Shown here piece after piece: positions 1-7,428 of a stretch of 63,266 bases of DNA. Position 1 is the stretch's first letter. Each line of letters opens with the position of its first letter. The stretch covers positions 1 to 63,266 of the forward strand of contig SXOA01000111.1 of the NCBI GenBank assembly GCA_005778405.1, read 5' to 3'. A program made the position numbers and the translations under genes. Source of the DNA: Planctomycetaceae bacterium (GTDB lineage: Bacteria; Planctomycetota; Planctomycetia; Pirellulales; Pirellulaceae). The notes below the pieces were generated by a model. The model ran no database searches, was not told where the DNA came from, and saw only the letters and a program-made list of their open reading frames with translations.

Positions 1-142
1 CCGCCTTGAAACGGTGCAGGGCGTAGCGATCCTCATGGGCGTAAATAGCGACCGTGCGAATCCCCAGCTCGTGGGCGCTGCGAAAGACGCGGATGGCAAT
101 CTCGCTGCGATTGGCGACAAGCAGCTTGGTGATTTTGGGCAT
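1..142 (-). CDS. pyc: Pyruvate carboxylase, N-terminal fragment (cut by window edge)
   Basis: Reading the minus strand from an ATG at 142 gives 47 residues that open [20 protein letters not shown] and end ALHRFKA at base 1. The [11 protein letters not shown] and LHRFKA wording is that of the biotin-carboxylase domain of pyruvate carboxylase; AccC proteins usually read NRGEIALRI. Pyruvate carboxylase makes oxaloacetate from pyruvate and bicarbonate using biotin and ATP. Only the start of the ATP-grasp biotin carboxylase domain is visible, so the carboxyltransferase and biotin-carrier domains that would settle the call lie outside. It is divergent from the gene at 348, with about 205 bp between. 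Confidence 0.8.
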   Translation of the reverse strand, partial: MPKITKLLVANRSEIAIRVFRSAHELGIRTVAIYAHEDRYALHRFKA

Positions 143-347
143 AAAGACAGTAGCGACCGCGTGCAGGAGAGGTCAGCGGCCGGTGGGGCGTACAGGACCA
201 GGAAGCGAGAGGATAGACCTCAATTTACCAGTGTGCCACGAAAAGCGGCAGGGTGCAGAACCGCTTCACCATCAACCCTGCCTACATTCCACTCGCGGCC
301 TACAGTAGACTAGGCACTTCTCCGATCTCCTTTGGCAGGATGAGGTT

Positions 348-2726
348 ATGAAAGTCGATCGCGGCGCGGGAATGGCCTGGTGGGCGGCAATCTCCATCCT
401 CACCAGCGCCTTCCTGCTGTTCCAGGTTCAGCCGATTATCAGCAAGACGATTCTCCCTTGGTTCGGCGGCAGTCCGGCGGTCTGGACGACCTGTGTGCTG
501 TTTTTTCAGGTGCTGCTGCTCGGCGGCTATGCTTATGCGCACATCCTGACGAAATGCACTTCGGCACTGTGGCAGGGGCGAATACACGCGGCCCTGCTGG
601 CTCTGGCCGTACTCACGCTCCCCATCGTGCCGGGAGAAATGTGGAAGCCGACCGATGGCAACCTGCCAGCGCTCCGGATTCTGATGCTGCTGGCAGTAAA
701 AGTCGGTGCGCCCTACTTCCTGCTCTCGTCGAGCGGGCCGCTGGTACAGGCGTGGTTCGCCCTGGTCTATCCCGGGCACTCGCCGTACCGCCTCTATGCC
801 CTCTCCAACATCGGCTCGCTCGGCGCGCTCCTCAGCTATCCGTTTCTGTTCGAGCCCGCGTTCGCGGTGAACCCGCAGGGCTGGCTCTGGTCGATTGGCT
901 TCGCCCTGTTCGCTCTCCTCGCCGGCGGCCTGGGGATCATGGTCTGGCGGATTGCCAGCGAAATGGAAATCGAAGCCGCCGCCCGCTCCACGGAGCCAAC
1001 GTCGGCCAAGTCGGCGATACCGGCGAAGGTGCTGGACGACTACGGGAAAGAGGGTCCGCAGGATGCTCCTCCCCCCTGGTTTCTGGAAGCGGCCTGGGTG
1101 ATGCTCGCTGCCCTGGCGTCGCTGACACTGTTGTCGTTTACCAGCTACCTTTCCACCGACATCGCCCCCAACCCATTCATGTGGGTGGTGCCGCTAAGCT
1201 TGTACCTGTTGTCGTTCATCATCTGTTTCGACCGCGAAATCTGGTACTTTCGCCCTCTCTGGGGAACGCTGGGGGTGCTGCTCATCGGCCTGGTTTGTGC
1301 GCTGGACCAGGCCAGCGACCTGGAGAGCTACGCCACCAAGGTGCGGGTGTTTCTGCATCTTCCGGCAATCCAGTTTTCCTGGAGCACCTTCACCGAGGAC
1401 TATCGCGAGAGCATCAAGTCGCAAGCCATCATGTATATGGCCATCCTGTTCGTCACCTGCATGCTCTGTCACGGCGAGATTGTCAAATCCAAGCCGTCTC
1501 CCAGGTATCTGACCCGTTTTTATCTGATGATCTCCGTCGGCGGGGCCCTGGGCGGCATCTTTGTCGGATTGATTTGCCCGCTGATCTTCACCAAGCCCAT
1601 CGAACTTTCCATTGCCGTCGTGGGGACGTTTGTCGTTGGCTGGGTCGCCCTTCTCAACGCCAGCAAGTCAACCTTCCTGGCCCGCAAGGAGGTGTTGCAA
1701 TGGTCGAGCGCCTTCATCGTCGTCGGCTTCGTTTTCATCGTCGCGGCTGCCCAGTTGTCGGGGCTGGAATCGAGTTCGGGCGTGATTTTGCAAACGCGCA
1801 ACTTCTATGGAACCATTTGGGTCAAAGAAGAAATCGATTACGATGCGGAGGGGAACGACACTTCCCGCCGCTCTCTCTATCACGGCCGCATTCTGCACGG
1901 CACCCAGTACCTGGCCAACGACCGGATGGACGAAGCGACGACTTATTACGACGACGCGGCCGGCCCCGGCATTGCCGTGCGGGACTATCCGGGCCACCGC
2001 GACGGCCAGCCCATCCGCGTGGCCGTGGTGGGGCTGGGAACCGGCACCATGGCGGCCCACGCCAAGAGCGGCGACTACTACTGCTTTTACGACATCGACC
2101 CCAAAGTAGTCGCCCTGCACGAGCAGCTCATCCAGATTGGGGACAAGAAGGAGCATGTCTTCAAATTCCTGGACCGGGCCAAGGAGCGGGGCGCGACGGT
2201 GGAGATCACGCTGGGGGACGCCCGCATTCAGATGGAGAAGGAATCCAAGAACACCGCCAGTCCCAAGAATTACGACGTCCTGGTGCTGGACGCCTTCAGC
2301 GGCGACGCCATCCCGGCCCACCTGCTGACCGTGGAGGCCCTGGAAATCTATGAAAAGCAGATGCGGCACGTGAACGGCAAAAACGTCGGCATCCTGGCCA
2401 TTCATATCAGCAACCGCTATCTGGATTTGGAGCCGGTCGTCAACGCGCTCGCCAAAAAGTTCGATTACCAGCAGGTCCCCGTCCACTACGACGGCTCCAA
2501 CGACGGCGTCGGCGACACCTCGTCCGACTGGATTCTGCTTACGCGGAACGAAGAGTTCCTGGGAGACCTCACCATCCAGCGGTACATCATCGCCCGCGAA
2601 ACTGAACTCGAGGAGGAAAAAAAAGCCGACCAAAAGGCCATTGCCGCAGGAAAGAAGCCCAAAAAGCGCTACCGCGAAGTTCTTTGGACGGACCAACGGA
2701 GCGACTTGTTTAGAATACTGAAATGA
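348..2726 (+). CDS. Fused multispanning membrane protein with C-terminal spermidine-synthase-like methyltransferase fold
   Basis: The 792-residue protein has roughly the first 460 residues made of many hydrophobic segments, starting near residues 10-32 and 45-65. A soluble C-terminal domain follows from about residue 490. That domain has the Rossmann glycine motif VAVVGLGTGT near residue 560, the acidic FYDIDPKV strand end, a GDAR motif and VLVLDAFSGDAIP, all features of the spermidine synthase/methyltransferase fold. Fused proteins of this kind are usually annotated as fused MFS/spermidine synthase. Whether it makes polyamines is unknown, and many members probably do not. ATG 348 is preceded by a weak AGGATGAGG purine stretch. 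It converges on the LptF/G-like gene, with a hairpin between. Confidence 0.75.
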   Translation: MKVDRGAGMAWWAAISILTSAFLLFQVQPIISKTILPWFGGSPAVWTTCVLFFQVLLLGGYAYAHILTKCTSALWQGRIHAALLALAVLTLPIVPGEMWKPTDGNLPALRILMLLAVKVGAPYFLLSSSGPLVQAWFALVYPGHSPYRLYALSNIGSLGALLSYPFLFEPAFAVNPQGWLWSIGFALFALLAGGLGIMVWRIASEMEIEAAARSTEPTSAKSAIPAKVLDDYGKEGPQDAPPPWFLEAAWVMLAALASLTLLSFTSYLSTDIAPNPFMWVVPLSLYLLSFIICFDREIWYFRPLWGTLGVLLIGLVCALDQASDLESYATKVRVFLHLPAIQFSWSTFTEDYRESIKSQAIMYMAILFVTCMLCHGEIVKSKPSPRYLTRFYLMISVGGALGGIFVGLICPLIFTKPIELSIAVVGTFVVGWVALLNASKSTFLARKEVLQWSSAFIVVGFVFIVAAAQLSGLESSSGVILQTRNFYGTIWVKEEIDYDAEGNDTSRRSLYHGRILHGTQYLANDRMDEATTYYDDAAGPGIAVRDYPGHRDGQPIRVAVVGLGTGTMAAHAKSGDYYCFYDIDPKVVALHEQLIQIGDKKEHVFKFLDRAKERGATVEITLGDARIQMEKESKNTASPKNYDVLVLDAFSGDAIPAHLLTVEALEIYEKQMRHVNGKNVGILAIHISNRYLDLEPVVNALAKKFDYQQVPVHYDGSNDGVGDTSSDWILLTRNEEFLGDLTIQRYIIARETELEEEKKADQKAIAAGKKPKKRYREVLWTDQRSDLFRILK

Positions 2727-2731
2727 AAGTA

Positions 2732-2754
2732 GCCGGCACACACCGTGTGGCGGC
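2732..2754. terminator. Possible hairpin between convergent genes
   Basis: The sequence GCCGGCACAC ACC GTGTGGCGGC folds with a 4+5 bp stem interrupted by one G-G mismatch and a 3-base loop. It lies between the convergent stops at 2726 and 2783, which suits a shared terminator, but there is no clear U tract on either side. Confidence 0.35.
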
Positions 2755-2782
2755 ATGACTGCCCACAGAGTCAGCAGACTGC

Positions 2783-4009
2783 TTAGTCCCACAGCGGTCG
2801 CGAAAGCATGTAGGCCAGCGGGCCGAAGAGGAGGAGCGGCAGCCAGGCGGAGAGGGCGGGGCTGAGGAAGTAGTTGGCTCCCAGCCAGTGGCTCAGCATG
2901 GTCACGAAGTAGAATCCGCCGACGAGCGCGAATCCCAGGATGCCCGCCACAAAGACATTGCGGTTCCGACGTGTCAGGACCAAGGGAACTCCCAAAAAGA
3001 ACAACGACATATCCAGTAGCGGCTGGACCAGCCGCTTGTGCAGCGTGACCCGGACGTTGGCGCCGTAGTCGAGGCTGCGGTTGCGGAGTCCGCGGATGAG
3101 TTCCCCGGTGCTGAGGTATTGTTGCCAGGCCGTGCCGACGGTTAACTGCTCAAAGTTTACGCCGGTGGCGACGAAACATTCCCGCGGCTGGAGCCAGGTG
3201 TTATCGGCGGGGCTGAACACCAACGGTTGGCCGTCAAGGGCGAGGGACTTCATTTCGGCCAGATTCGCCGGCTGATGAACGCCGCGAAGCAAATAGCCGC
3301 CGGGGTGCTGCTTCGTGGCGGAGACATAGTAGGCATTGTCGGCGCTGATCTGGCGGCCCCAGGACTCGAGTTCATCGGGCAACTGGCTGAACTTGGCTCC
3401 TTCGATCCGCTTTTCGTTGGCGAAGGTGAACTTGCCGGCGATGAGCAGTCCGCTTTGCATGTCGAACATAGGGCGGCAGGGCTTGGCGGTTTCTCCCAGC
3501 CAGTCCTGAGCGTTCTTGGCCAGCCGCTCGCGGATTTTGGGGAGGCAGATTTCGCGATTGCCGACGCCGAGGGCGGCGACGAGGGCCGCCGCAAAGGCGA
3601 GCGGGCGGACGATGCGATTGGGTGGAATGGCCGCGGCGGCGAGGGCCGTCATTTCATTGGTCCGCTGCATCCAAGTGACGGCAAACAGCCCGGCCAGCAT
3701 GGCGAGCATGCCGGCAGTGAGGTCGAAGAACCAGAACATGCGAGCCACATAGTATTGGGCCAGCACTTTGGCGATGCCCCCTTCGATGCGGCGGCCGTAC
3801 GAATTGAATTCCTGAAAATTCCCGAAGCAGTCAATGACGACATACAGCCCCGCCAGGCTGACGAAGCAGACAATGACCAGGCGGAAGAACATCCCCAGGG
3901 CGTAACGGTCCACCACCCAGGCCCGGTTGATGGCGTAGTAGTAGGGGGAGAAAATCAGATCAAACAAAGGGAAATCCTTTTCCAGGGTGCTGGCGGCGTG
4001 TGATACCAT
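2783..4009 (-). CDS. LptF/LptG-family (YjgP/YjgQ) permease
   Basis: This 408-residue protein has the layout of the LptF/LptG permeases, which with the LptB ATPase extract lipopolysaccharide from the inner membrane. A transmembrane helix at about 39-60 is followed by the family-like stretch VVIDCFGNFQEF, a second helix near 95-120 (MFWFFDLTAGMLAMLAGLFA), a long periplasmic beta-rich middle (about 150-320), and three closing helices (about 325-400). Length fits the family. ATG 4009 has a good GAGG seven bases upstream. No partner permease or lptB lies next to it. F and G types cannot be told apart here, so no symbol is given. Confidence 0.75.
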   Translation of the reverse strand: MVSHAASTLEKDFPLFDLIFSPYYYAINRAWVVDRYALGMFFRLVIVCFVSLAGLYVVIDCFGNFQEFNSYGRRIEGGIAKVLAQYYVARMFWFFDLTAGMLAMLAGLFAVTWMQRTNEMTALAAAAIPPNRIVRPLAFAAALVAALGVGNREICLPKIRERLAKNAQDWLGETAKPCRPMFDMQSGLLIAGKFTFANEKRIEGAKFSQLPDELESWGRQISADNAYYVSATKQHPGGYLLRGVHQPANLAEMKSLALDGQPLVFSPADNTWLQPRECFVATGVNFEQLTVGTAWQQYLSTGELIRGLRNRSLDYGANVRVTLHKRLVQPLLDMSLFFLGVPLVLTRRNRNVFVAGILGFALVGGFYFVTMLSHWLGANYFLSPALSAWLPLLLFGPLAYMLSRPLWD

Positions 4010-4054
4010 AGGTTTACCTCGCGAGTTCCGTCAAGACGAACGCCGGGTGCTAGC

Positions 4055-4825
4055 ATGAGTCGCACTCTCACACCACCGCGTTGGCTGAAAAGTTGGACAA
4101 GCGCTGCAGCGGACCTGGTCTTTCCCCCGACCTGCGCCTACTGCGAAGAGCCGAGTCCACCGCGCGAAGACGGCACGCTGCTGTGCGAAACGTGCGTCAT
4201 TCGCCTCGCTCATCGTCAGAAGCATTTTTGCCCACGCTGCGGAATGCCCGCTCCCGCAGCCGCCGAAGGGGACGGCAAGTGCGCCGAGTGCCGCGATCGG
4301 AAACTGGGGTTCAGCGCGGCGCGTTCGCGAGGGCTTTATGAAAACGACGTGCGGCAGGCCGTGCTGCGGATGAAGCATCATGCCCACGAACACTTGGCGA
4401 TGGCCTTGGGCCGCCGCCTGGCGGCCGTGCTGGCAGAGCGGCCGTTTCCCGAGCGGCCAGAGTTGGTCGTGCCCGTTCCCATGCACTGGTTGCGGCGGCT
4501 GGTGCGGGGGACGAGCGCCGCGGAGACGCTGGCCCGGTCGCTGGCCGCGGCGATGTCCTTGCCCTGTGCCGGCGATTTGCTCCACTGTCGCAAGATGTTC
4601 ATGAAAAGGCAGGCAACGCTTATGGGCGCGGAGCGGCAGCTGAACGTCAAAGGGGCCTACGCCGCCAGTCGCCGCTATGACATTGCGGGCGCTCGCATCC
4701 TGCTGGTGGACGATGTGATCACCACCGGCGCGACCTGCGATTCCGCGGCCCGCGTGCTGCTTCAGGCGGGAGCCGCGAGCGTCTATGCCGTTTCGACCGC
4801 GCGGGGAACCGGGATGAGAAAATGA
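4055..4825 (+). CDS. ComF family protein (phosphoribosyltransferase-like)
   Basis: The 256-residue protein has an N-terminal zinc-ribbon region with cysteine pairs (CAYC, CETC, CPRC, CAEC) within residues 25-80, and then a type I phosphoribosyltransferase fold. The PRPP-binding loop is ILLVDDVITTGAT near residues 215-227. This is the ComF/GntX architecture, linked in several bacteria to DNA uptake and processing. The upstream gene is divergent, only 45 bp away, and the downstream gene converges with 8 bp between stops. Zinc binding and role in competence are family inferences. Confidence 0.85.
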   Translation: MSRTLTPPRWLKSWTSAAADLVFPPTCAYCEEPSPPREDGTLLCETCVIRLAHRQKHFCPRCGMPAPAAAEGDGKCAECRDRKLGFSAARSRGLYENDVRQAVLRMKHHAHEHLAMALGRRLAAVLAERPFPERPELVVPVPMHWLRRLVRGTSAAETLARSLAAAMSLPCAGDLLHCRKMFMKRQATLMGAERQLNVKGAYAASRRYDIAGARILLVDDVITTGATCDSAARVLLQAGAASVYAVSTARGTGMRK

Positions 4826-4833
4826 AGGGTCGC

Positions 4834-5121
4834 CTATGCCGGGGTCTCCAAAATCTCCAGTCCGATTAATGTCGTTGCGCTATCGGTGCGGCGGATTTGG
4901 CGGACGATGGCGTCGTGCAGACGGAAGCGGACCAGCACGCGAACCAATTCCCCCATTTTCACGGTGGGTTCATCGGTGAACTCGGCCCGGATGCCGTTGG
5001 GGGAAGTGTCGATGAAGTCTCCAAAGAAAACATCCTGCCCGGCAAAGAGCGAAACCCTTTGGCGTTCTTGAGTTTCGCAGAAATGCTGGCGGCACTGCGT
5101 CGAATCGAAGGCTGTGTTCAT
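4834..5121 (-). CDS. Small PilZ-like domain protein
   Basis: This 95-residue protein contains DTSPNGIRAEF, which resembles the D/NxSxxG motif of PilZ c-di-GMP-binding domains, followed by a beta-rich run (MGELVRVLVRFRL) and GLEILE at the end, as in many short PilZ proteins. The upstream RxxxR motif that contacts c-di-GMP is only loosely matched by ERQR near residue 20, so ligand binding is uncertain. It converges with comF. Confidence 0.55.
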   Translation of the reverse strand: MNTAFDSTQCRQHFCETQERQRVSLFAGQDVFFGDFIDTSPNGIRAEFTDEPTVKMGELVRVLVRFRLHDAIVRQIRRTDSATTLIGLEILETPA

Positions 5122-5263
5122 GAGTCACAATTTCAAGAGAAACGAAAAAATGTCTCCCAACTCTGCCGCACGCTCGGCGAAGGGCAATGCGATTAACTCG
5201 CATAGTGGCGAATTCGTGCGGCCAATGGTGACGGCTGAGCCAACTGTAGCGGCCAGCGGCGAT

Positions 5264-6052
5264 TCATCGCCGCATGGTGGCGCCGGCAGAAATAATCATG
5301 CCACCGTCGACAACGATGGTCTGTCCCGTGATGAGCTGCGAGCCGGTGATGAAGCTCATGATGGCAGCCGCCACGTCCTCGGGAGAACAAACCCGGCCGA
5401 GCGGCGTCTTTTCCTCAAAGGACTTGAGTGTCTTTTCCCAGGCTGCCTGGCCCAGGTTTTGCGCCACCCAGCGGCTGGAAATGAGGCCGGGGGCGACGCT
5501 GTTGACGCGAATATGCGGAGCCAAGGTGCGAGCCATCGACACCGTGAGATTGTCGAGCGCCGCTTTGGTACAGCAATAAGCGATGGAACTGCCGTTGGCC
5601 GTGCGAGCCGCCACGCTGGAGACGTTGACGATCGCTCCGCCGCCTGCCCGCAGCATCGGCTCCTGGACCGCGCGGATGCAGTGAAACGGACCCAGCACGT
5701 TCACTTGATACAGCCTCAGCCAGACGTCATCGGTGACAGCTTCCAGGTCGTCCGCCGCGATGAACTTGGTCGTGCCAGCGGAATTGACGAGCACATCGAC
5801 GCGGCCAAATTCTTTTTCCGCCGCTTGGGTCATGGCGCGGCAAGCAGCATCGTCGGCCACGTCGGCTTGATAAGCGAGGCACTTTACTCCCAGTTCGCGA
5901 ACTTCCTCAGCGGTCGCCTCCGCTTCGTCCCGCGAGCGGCTGTAGTTGACGAGGATGTGGCAGCCCTCTTTCGCCAGACGCAAGGCAGTCGCTTTGCCGA
6001 CTCCCGTGCCGCCACCGGTGATGATCGCGCCTTGGCCGGAGAGTGTGAGCAT
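5264..6052 (-). CDS. SDR-family NAD(P)-dependent oxidoreductase (FabG-like)
   Basis: This 262-residue classical short-chain dehydrogenase has the cofactor motif TGGGTGVGKA at residues 11-20, NSAG at about 89-92, and a catalytic Ser, Tyr and Lys in NVSSVAA and YCCTKAALD, in the usual Y-x3-K spacing. It ends with SQLITGQTIVVDGGM, the normal FabG-type C-terminus. Substrate cannot be read from sequence. The start is the only ATG near the conserved nucleotide-binding strand. The 88 bp upstream contain an inverted repeat that separates it from the next minus-strand gene. Confidence 0.85.
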   Translation of the reverse strand: MLTLSGQGAIITGGGTGVGKATALRLAKEGCHILVNYSRSRDEAEATAEEVRELGVKCLAYQADVADDAACRAMTQAAEKEFGRVDVLVNSAGTTKFIAADDLEAVTDDVWLRLYQVNVLGPFHCIRAVQEPMLRAGGGAIVNVSSVAARTANGSSIAYCCTKAALDNLTVSMARTLAPHIRVNSVAPGLISSRWVAQNLGQAAWEKTLKSFEEKTPLGRVCSPEDVAAAIMSFITGSQLITGQTIVVDGGMIISAGATMRR

Positions 6053-6069
6053 GGGAATGGTGAGAGCTT

Positions 6070-6145
6070 AATGACCAATGACCAAATCCCAATGACCAAT
6101 GGAAGGATGTCTTCATTGGTCATTGGACATTGGGACTTGGTCATT
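6070..6145. repeat. Inverted repeat built from AATGACCAA / TTGGTCATT units
   Basis: The left arm (AATGACCAA-TCCCAATG-CCAATG) and right arm (CATTGG-CATTGGGA-TTGGTCATT) are reverse complements apart from two or three bases, around a short GAAGGATGTCTT centre. The stop codon of the 6141-7082 gene lies inside the right arm. The whole can form a long RNA hairpin between two minus-strand genes. Confidence 0.8.
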
Positions 6146-7082
6146 CATCTTTCTTCTCGGCGGGCTTCACCGGAGTTGGAACAGCCGGCTTCACCGCCTT
6201 GGGAACTGCCGGTGCTTTGGTCTTGGGTTCTTCCTTAGGAGATTCCTCTTTCGGAGTCTCGGCCGCCGGTTTGTCGAGACCAGGCAGTCCTTTCAGGTCC
6301 AAAGGCAGAGTATCGAGCGGAGACGGTCCAAGCGGCGAGCCTCCCTTGGGTCCATCCAGCTTCATCTCGCCGGGGATGCTCAGGTCCGGTCGCTCTGGCA
6401 GCGGTTCCCGCCGTTGGCCGAAATCAAACGGATTGCCAGAAGACTTAGAATCGGGTGCTGCCACTTCTTGCGTGTCGAGCCACGCCAAAAGTTCCGGCAC
6501 ATCGCTCCCCTTGTCCAGACGTTTCAGCGACTTGGTCGCTGCCTTCCCGAAGGTTCCGTCCGGGTCATCCTTGGTCGCGACCAATTGATAATACTTGCGG
6601 GCCTGCTCAATTTTGTTCGCGGACTCGCTTACCTTGGCCAGGCTGGTATGGACGCGGGCCAGAAACGCCTTGTCATTGGATCCGGTCTCGGCTTCGATAA
6701 GGATGGTCTCTACGCTAGCGAGCTTGGTTTTGGCCCCTGTGGAATTCTGCACCAGCTCCTGCGTCGCCTGTCGCATTTGCTGATCGGCCAGTGCCAACAT
6801 TGCCCAGCGGCCGGCCTGGGTTCCCTTTTGTTTCTCAGCGACGGTTTTCAGGGCATCCTCGACCTTCGGATCCCCAAAGGCGGAATGATAGGCCGCCCAG
6901 GAAGGCGCGCTGGAGTTGTCGTCCCCCGAAAAAGCGAGCAGGTAAATAATGGCCCCCAGCGCCACGATGACGGCAATCCCGCCGATCAACGGGAAGTGGG
7001 GCTTCCACTCTTCGAGATGTGCACCCAGCCACTGGGCAAGTTCGTTAGTGACCGGCTTGTGATGGCGACCTGACGATTTCAT
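6141..7082 (-). CDS. Membrane-anchored TPR-like protein (YfgM-like)
   Basis: The predicted 313-residue protein starts at ATG 7082 (MKSSGRHHKP); the open frame further upstream lacks coding character and spans two 20-bp repeats. A short N-terminal cytoplasmic part precedes one membrane helix (PLIGGIAVIVALGAIIYLLA, about 32-52). A helical, alanine-rich TPR-like region follows, and then a Pro/Lys-rich low-complexity tail ending PAEKKDE. This resembles YfgM/tetratricopeptide-like proteins, which sit at the inner membrane near SecYEG-linked chaperones, but identity is low-information and the role is inferred. The stop lies inside an inverted repeat. Confidence 0.55.
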   Translation of the reverse strand: MKSSGRHHKPVTNELAQWLGAHLEEWKPHFPLIGGIAVIVALGAIIYLLAFSGDDNSSAPSWAAYHSAFGDPKVEDALKTVAEKQKGTQAGRWAMLALADQQMRQATQELVQNSTGAKTKLASVETILIEAETGSNDKAFLARVHTSLAKVSESANKIEQARKYYQLVATKDDPDGTFGKAATKSLKRLDKGSDVPELLAWLDTQEVAAPDSKSSGNPFDFGQRREPLPERPDLSIPGEMKLDGPKGGSPLGPSPLDTLPLDLKGLPGLDKPAAETPKEESPKEEPKTKAPAVPKAVKPAVPTPVKPAEKKDE

Positions 7083-7428
7083 GGTAGTTCCCTGGGCAAA
7101 ATGCCCGCTGGCGCTGGGCAAAATGCCCGCTGGTTCCTCGCTGGAAGTATAGGAGTGCCAAGCAAATAGCGTCAAGGGCGACAAGGCTTTGCGGCTCTGT
7201 GCCACCAAGTCGCTCCTGGTCAACGGATCCTGGCAAAAAGGCCGCCAGAAATGCGTTGACTTAGCACCGGGGATGCTCACAATGAAAGCTGGAGATACAG
7301 GGGCGCGCGGATTCGTGGCGGACATCCCGGTGACGACTGGGTGGTTCGGCGACTGCGCTGGGTATAATTGCTCCAGCCGCGCTTGCGCTCGCAAGCCCGT
7401 GAGACTGGTGCTTACAAGGAACAGCTCC
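7083..7428. other. Divergent intergenic region
   Basis: This 346-bp gap separates the minus-strand TPR-like gene from the plus-strand esterase gene. It holds the paired 20-bp repeats at 7092-7133 and a perfect TATAAT at 7363-7368 upstream of the gene at 7429. I see no convincing -35 box at the right distance, so the promoter is only a possibility. No gene was recognised in it. Confidence 0.5.
7092..7133. repeat. Two perfect 20-bp direct repeats, each with a small hairpin
   Basis: CTGGGCAAAATGCCCGCTGG occurs at 7092-7111 and again at 7114-7133 with a 2-bp spacer. Each copy contains GGGCA-AAA-TGCCC. The pair sits 10 bp upstream of the ATG at 7082, in the leader of the minus-strand TPR-like gene. 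Confidence 0.85.

Noticed and set aside
380..2353. 657-codon plus-strand frame
   Set aside because: Out-of-frame shadow of the gene at 348 in a GC-rich region; arginine/proline-rich text.
1668..2792. Long minus-strand open frame (374 codons)
   Set aside because: Lies antisense to the fused membrane/spermidine-synthase gene, low-information text, no signal or domain.
5114..6238. 374-codon plus-strand frame
   Set aside because: Antisense to the SDR gene with full cofactor and catalytic motifs.
7189..7428. N-terminal extension of the esterase gene
   Set aside because: Would bury the signal peptide that begins at ATG 7429, which also has its own ribosome binding site.
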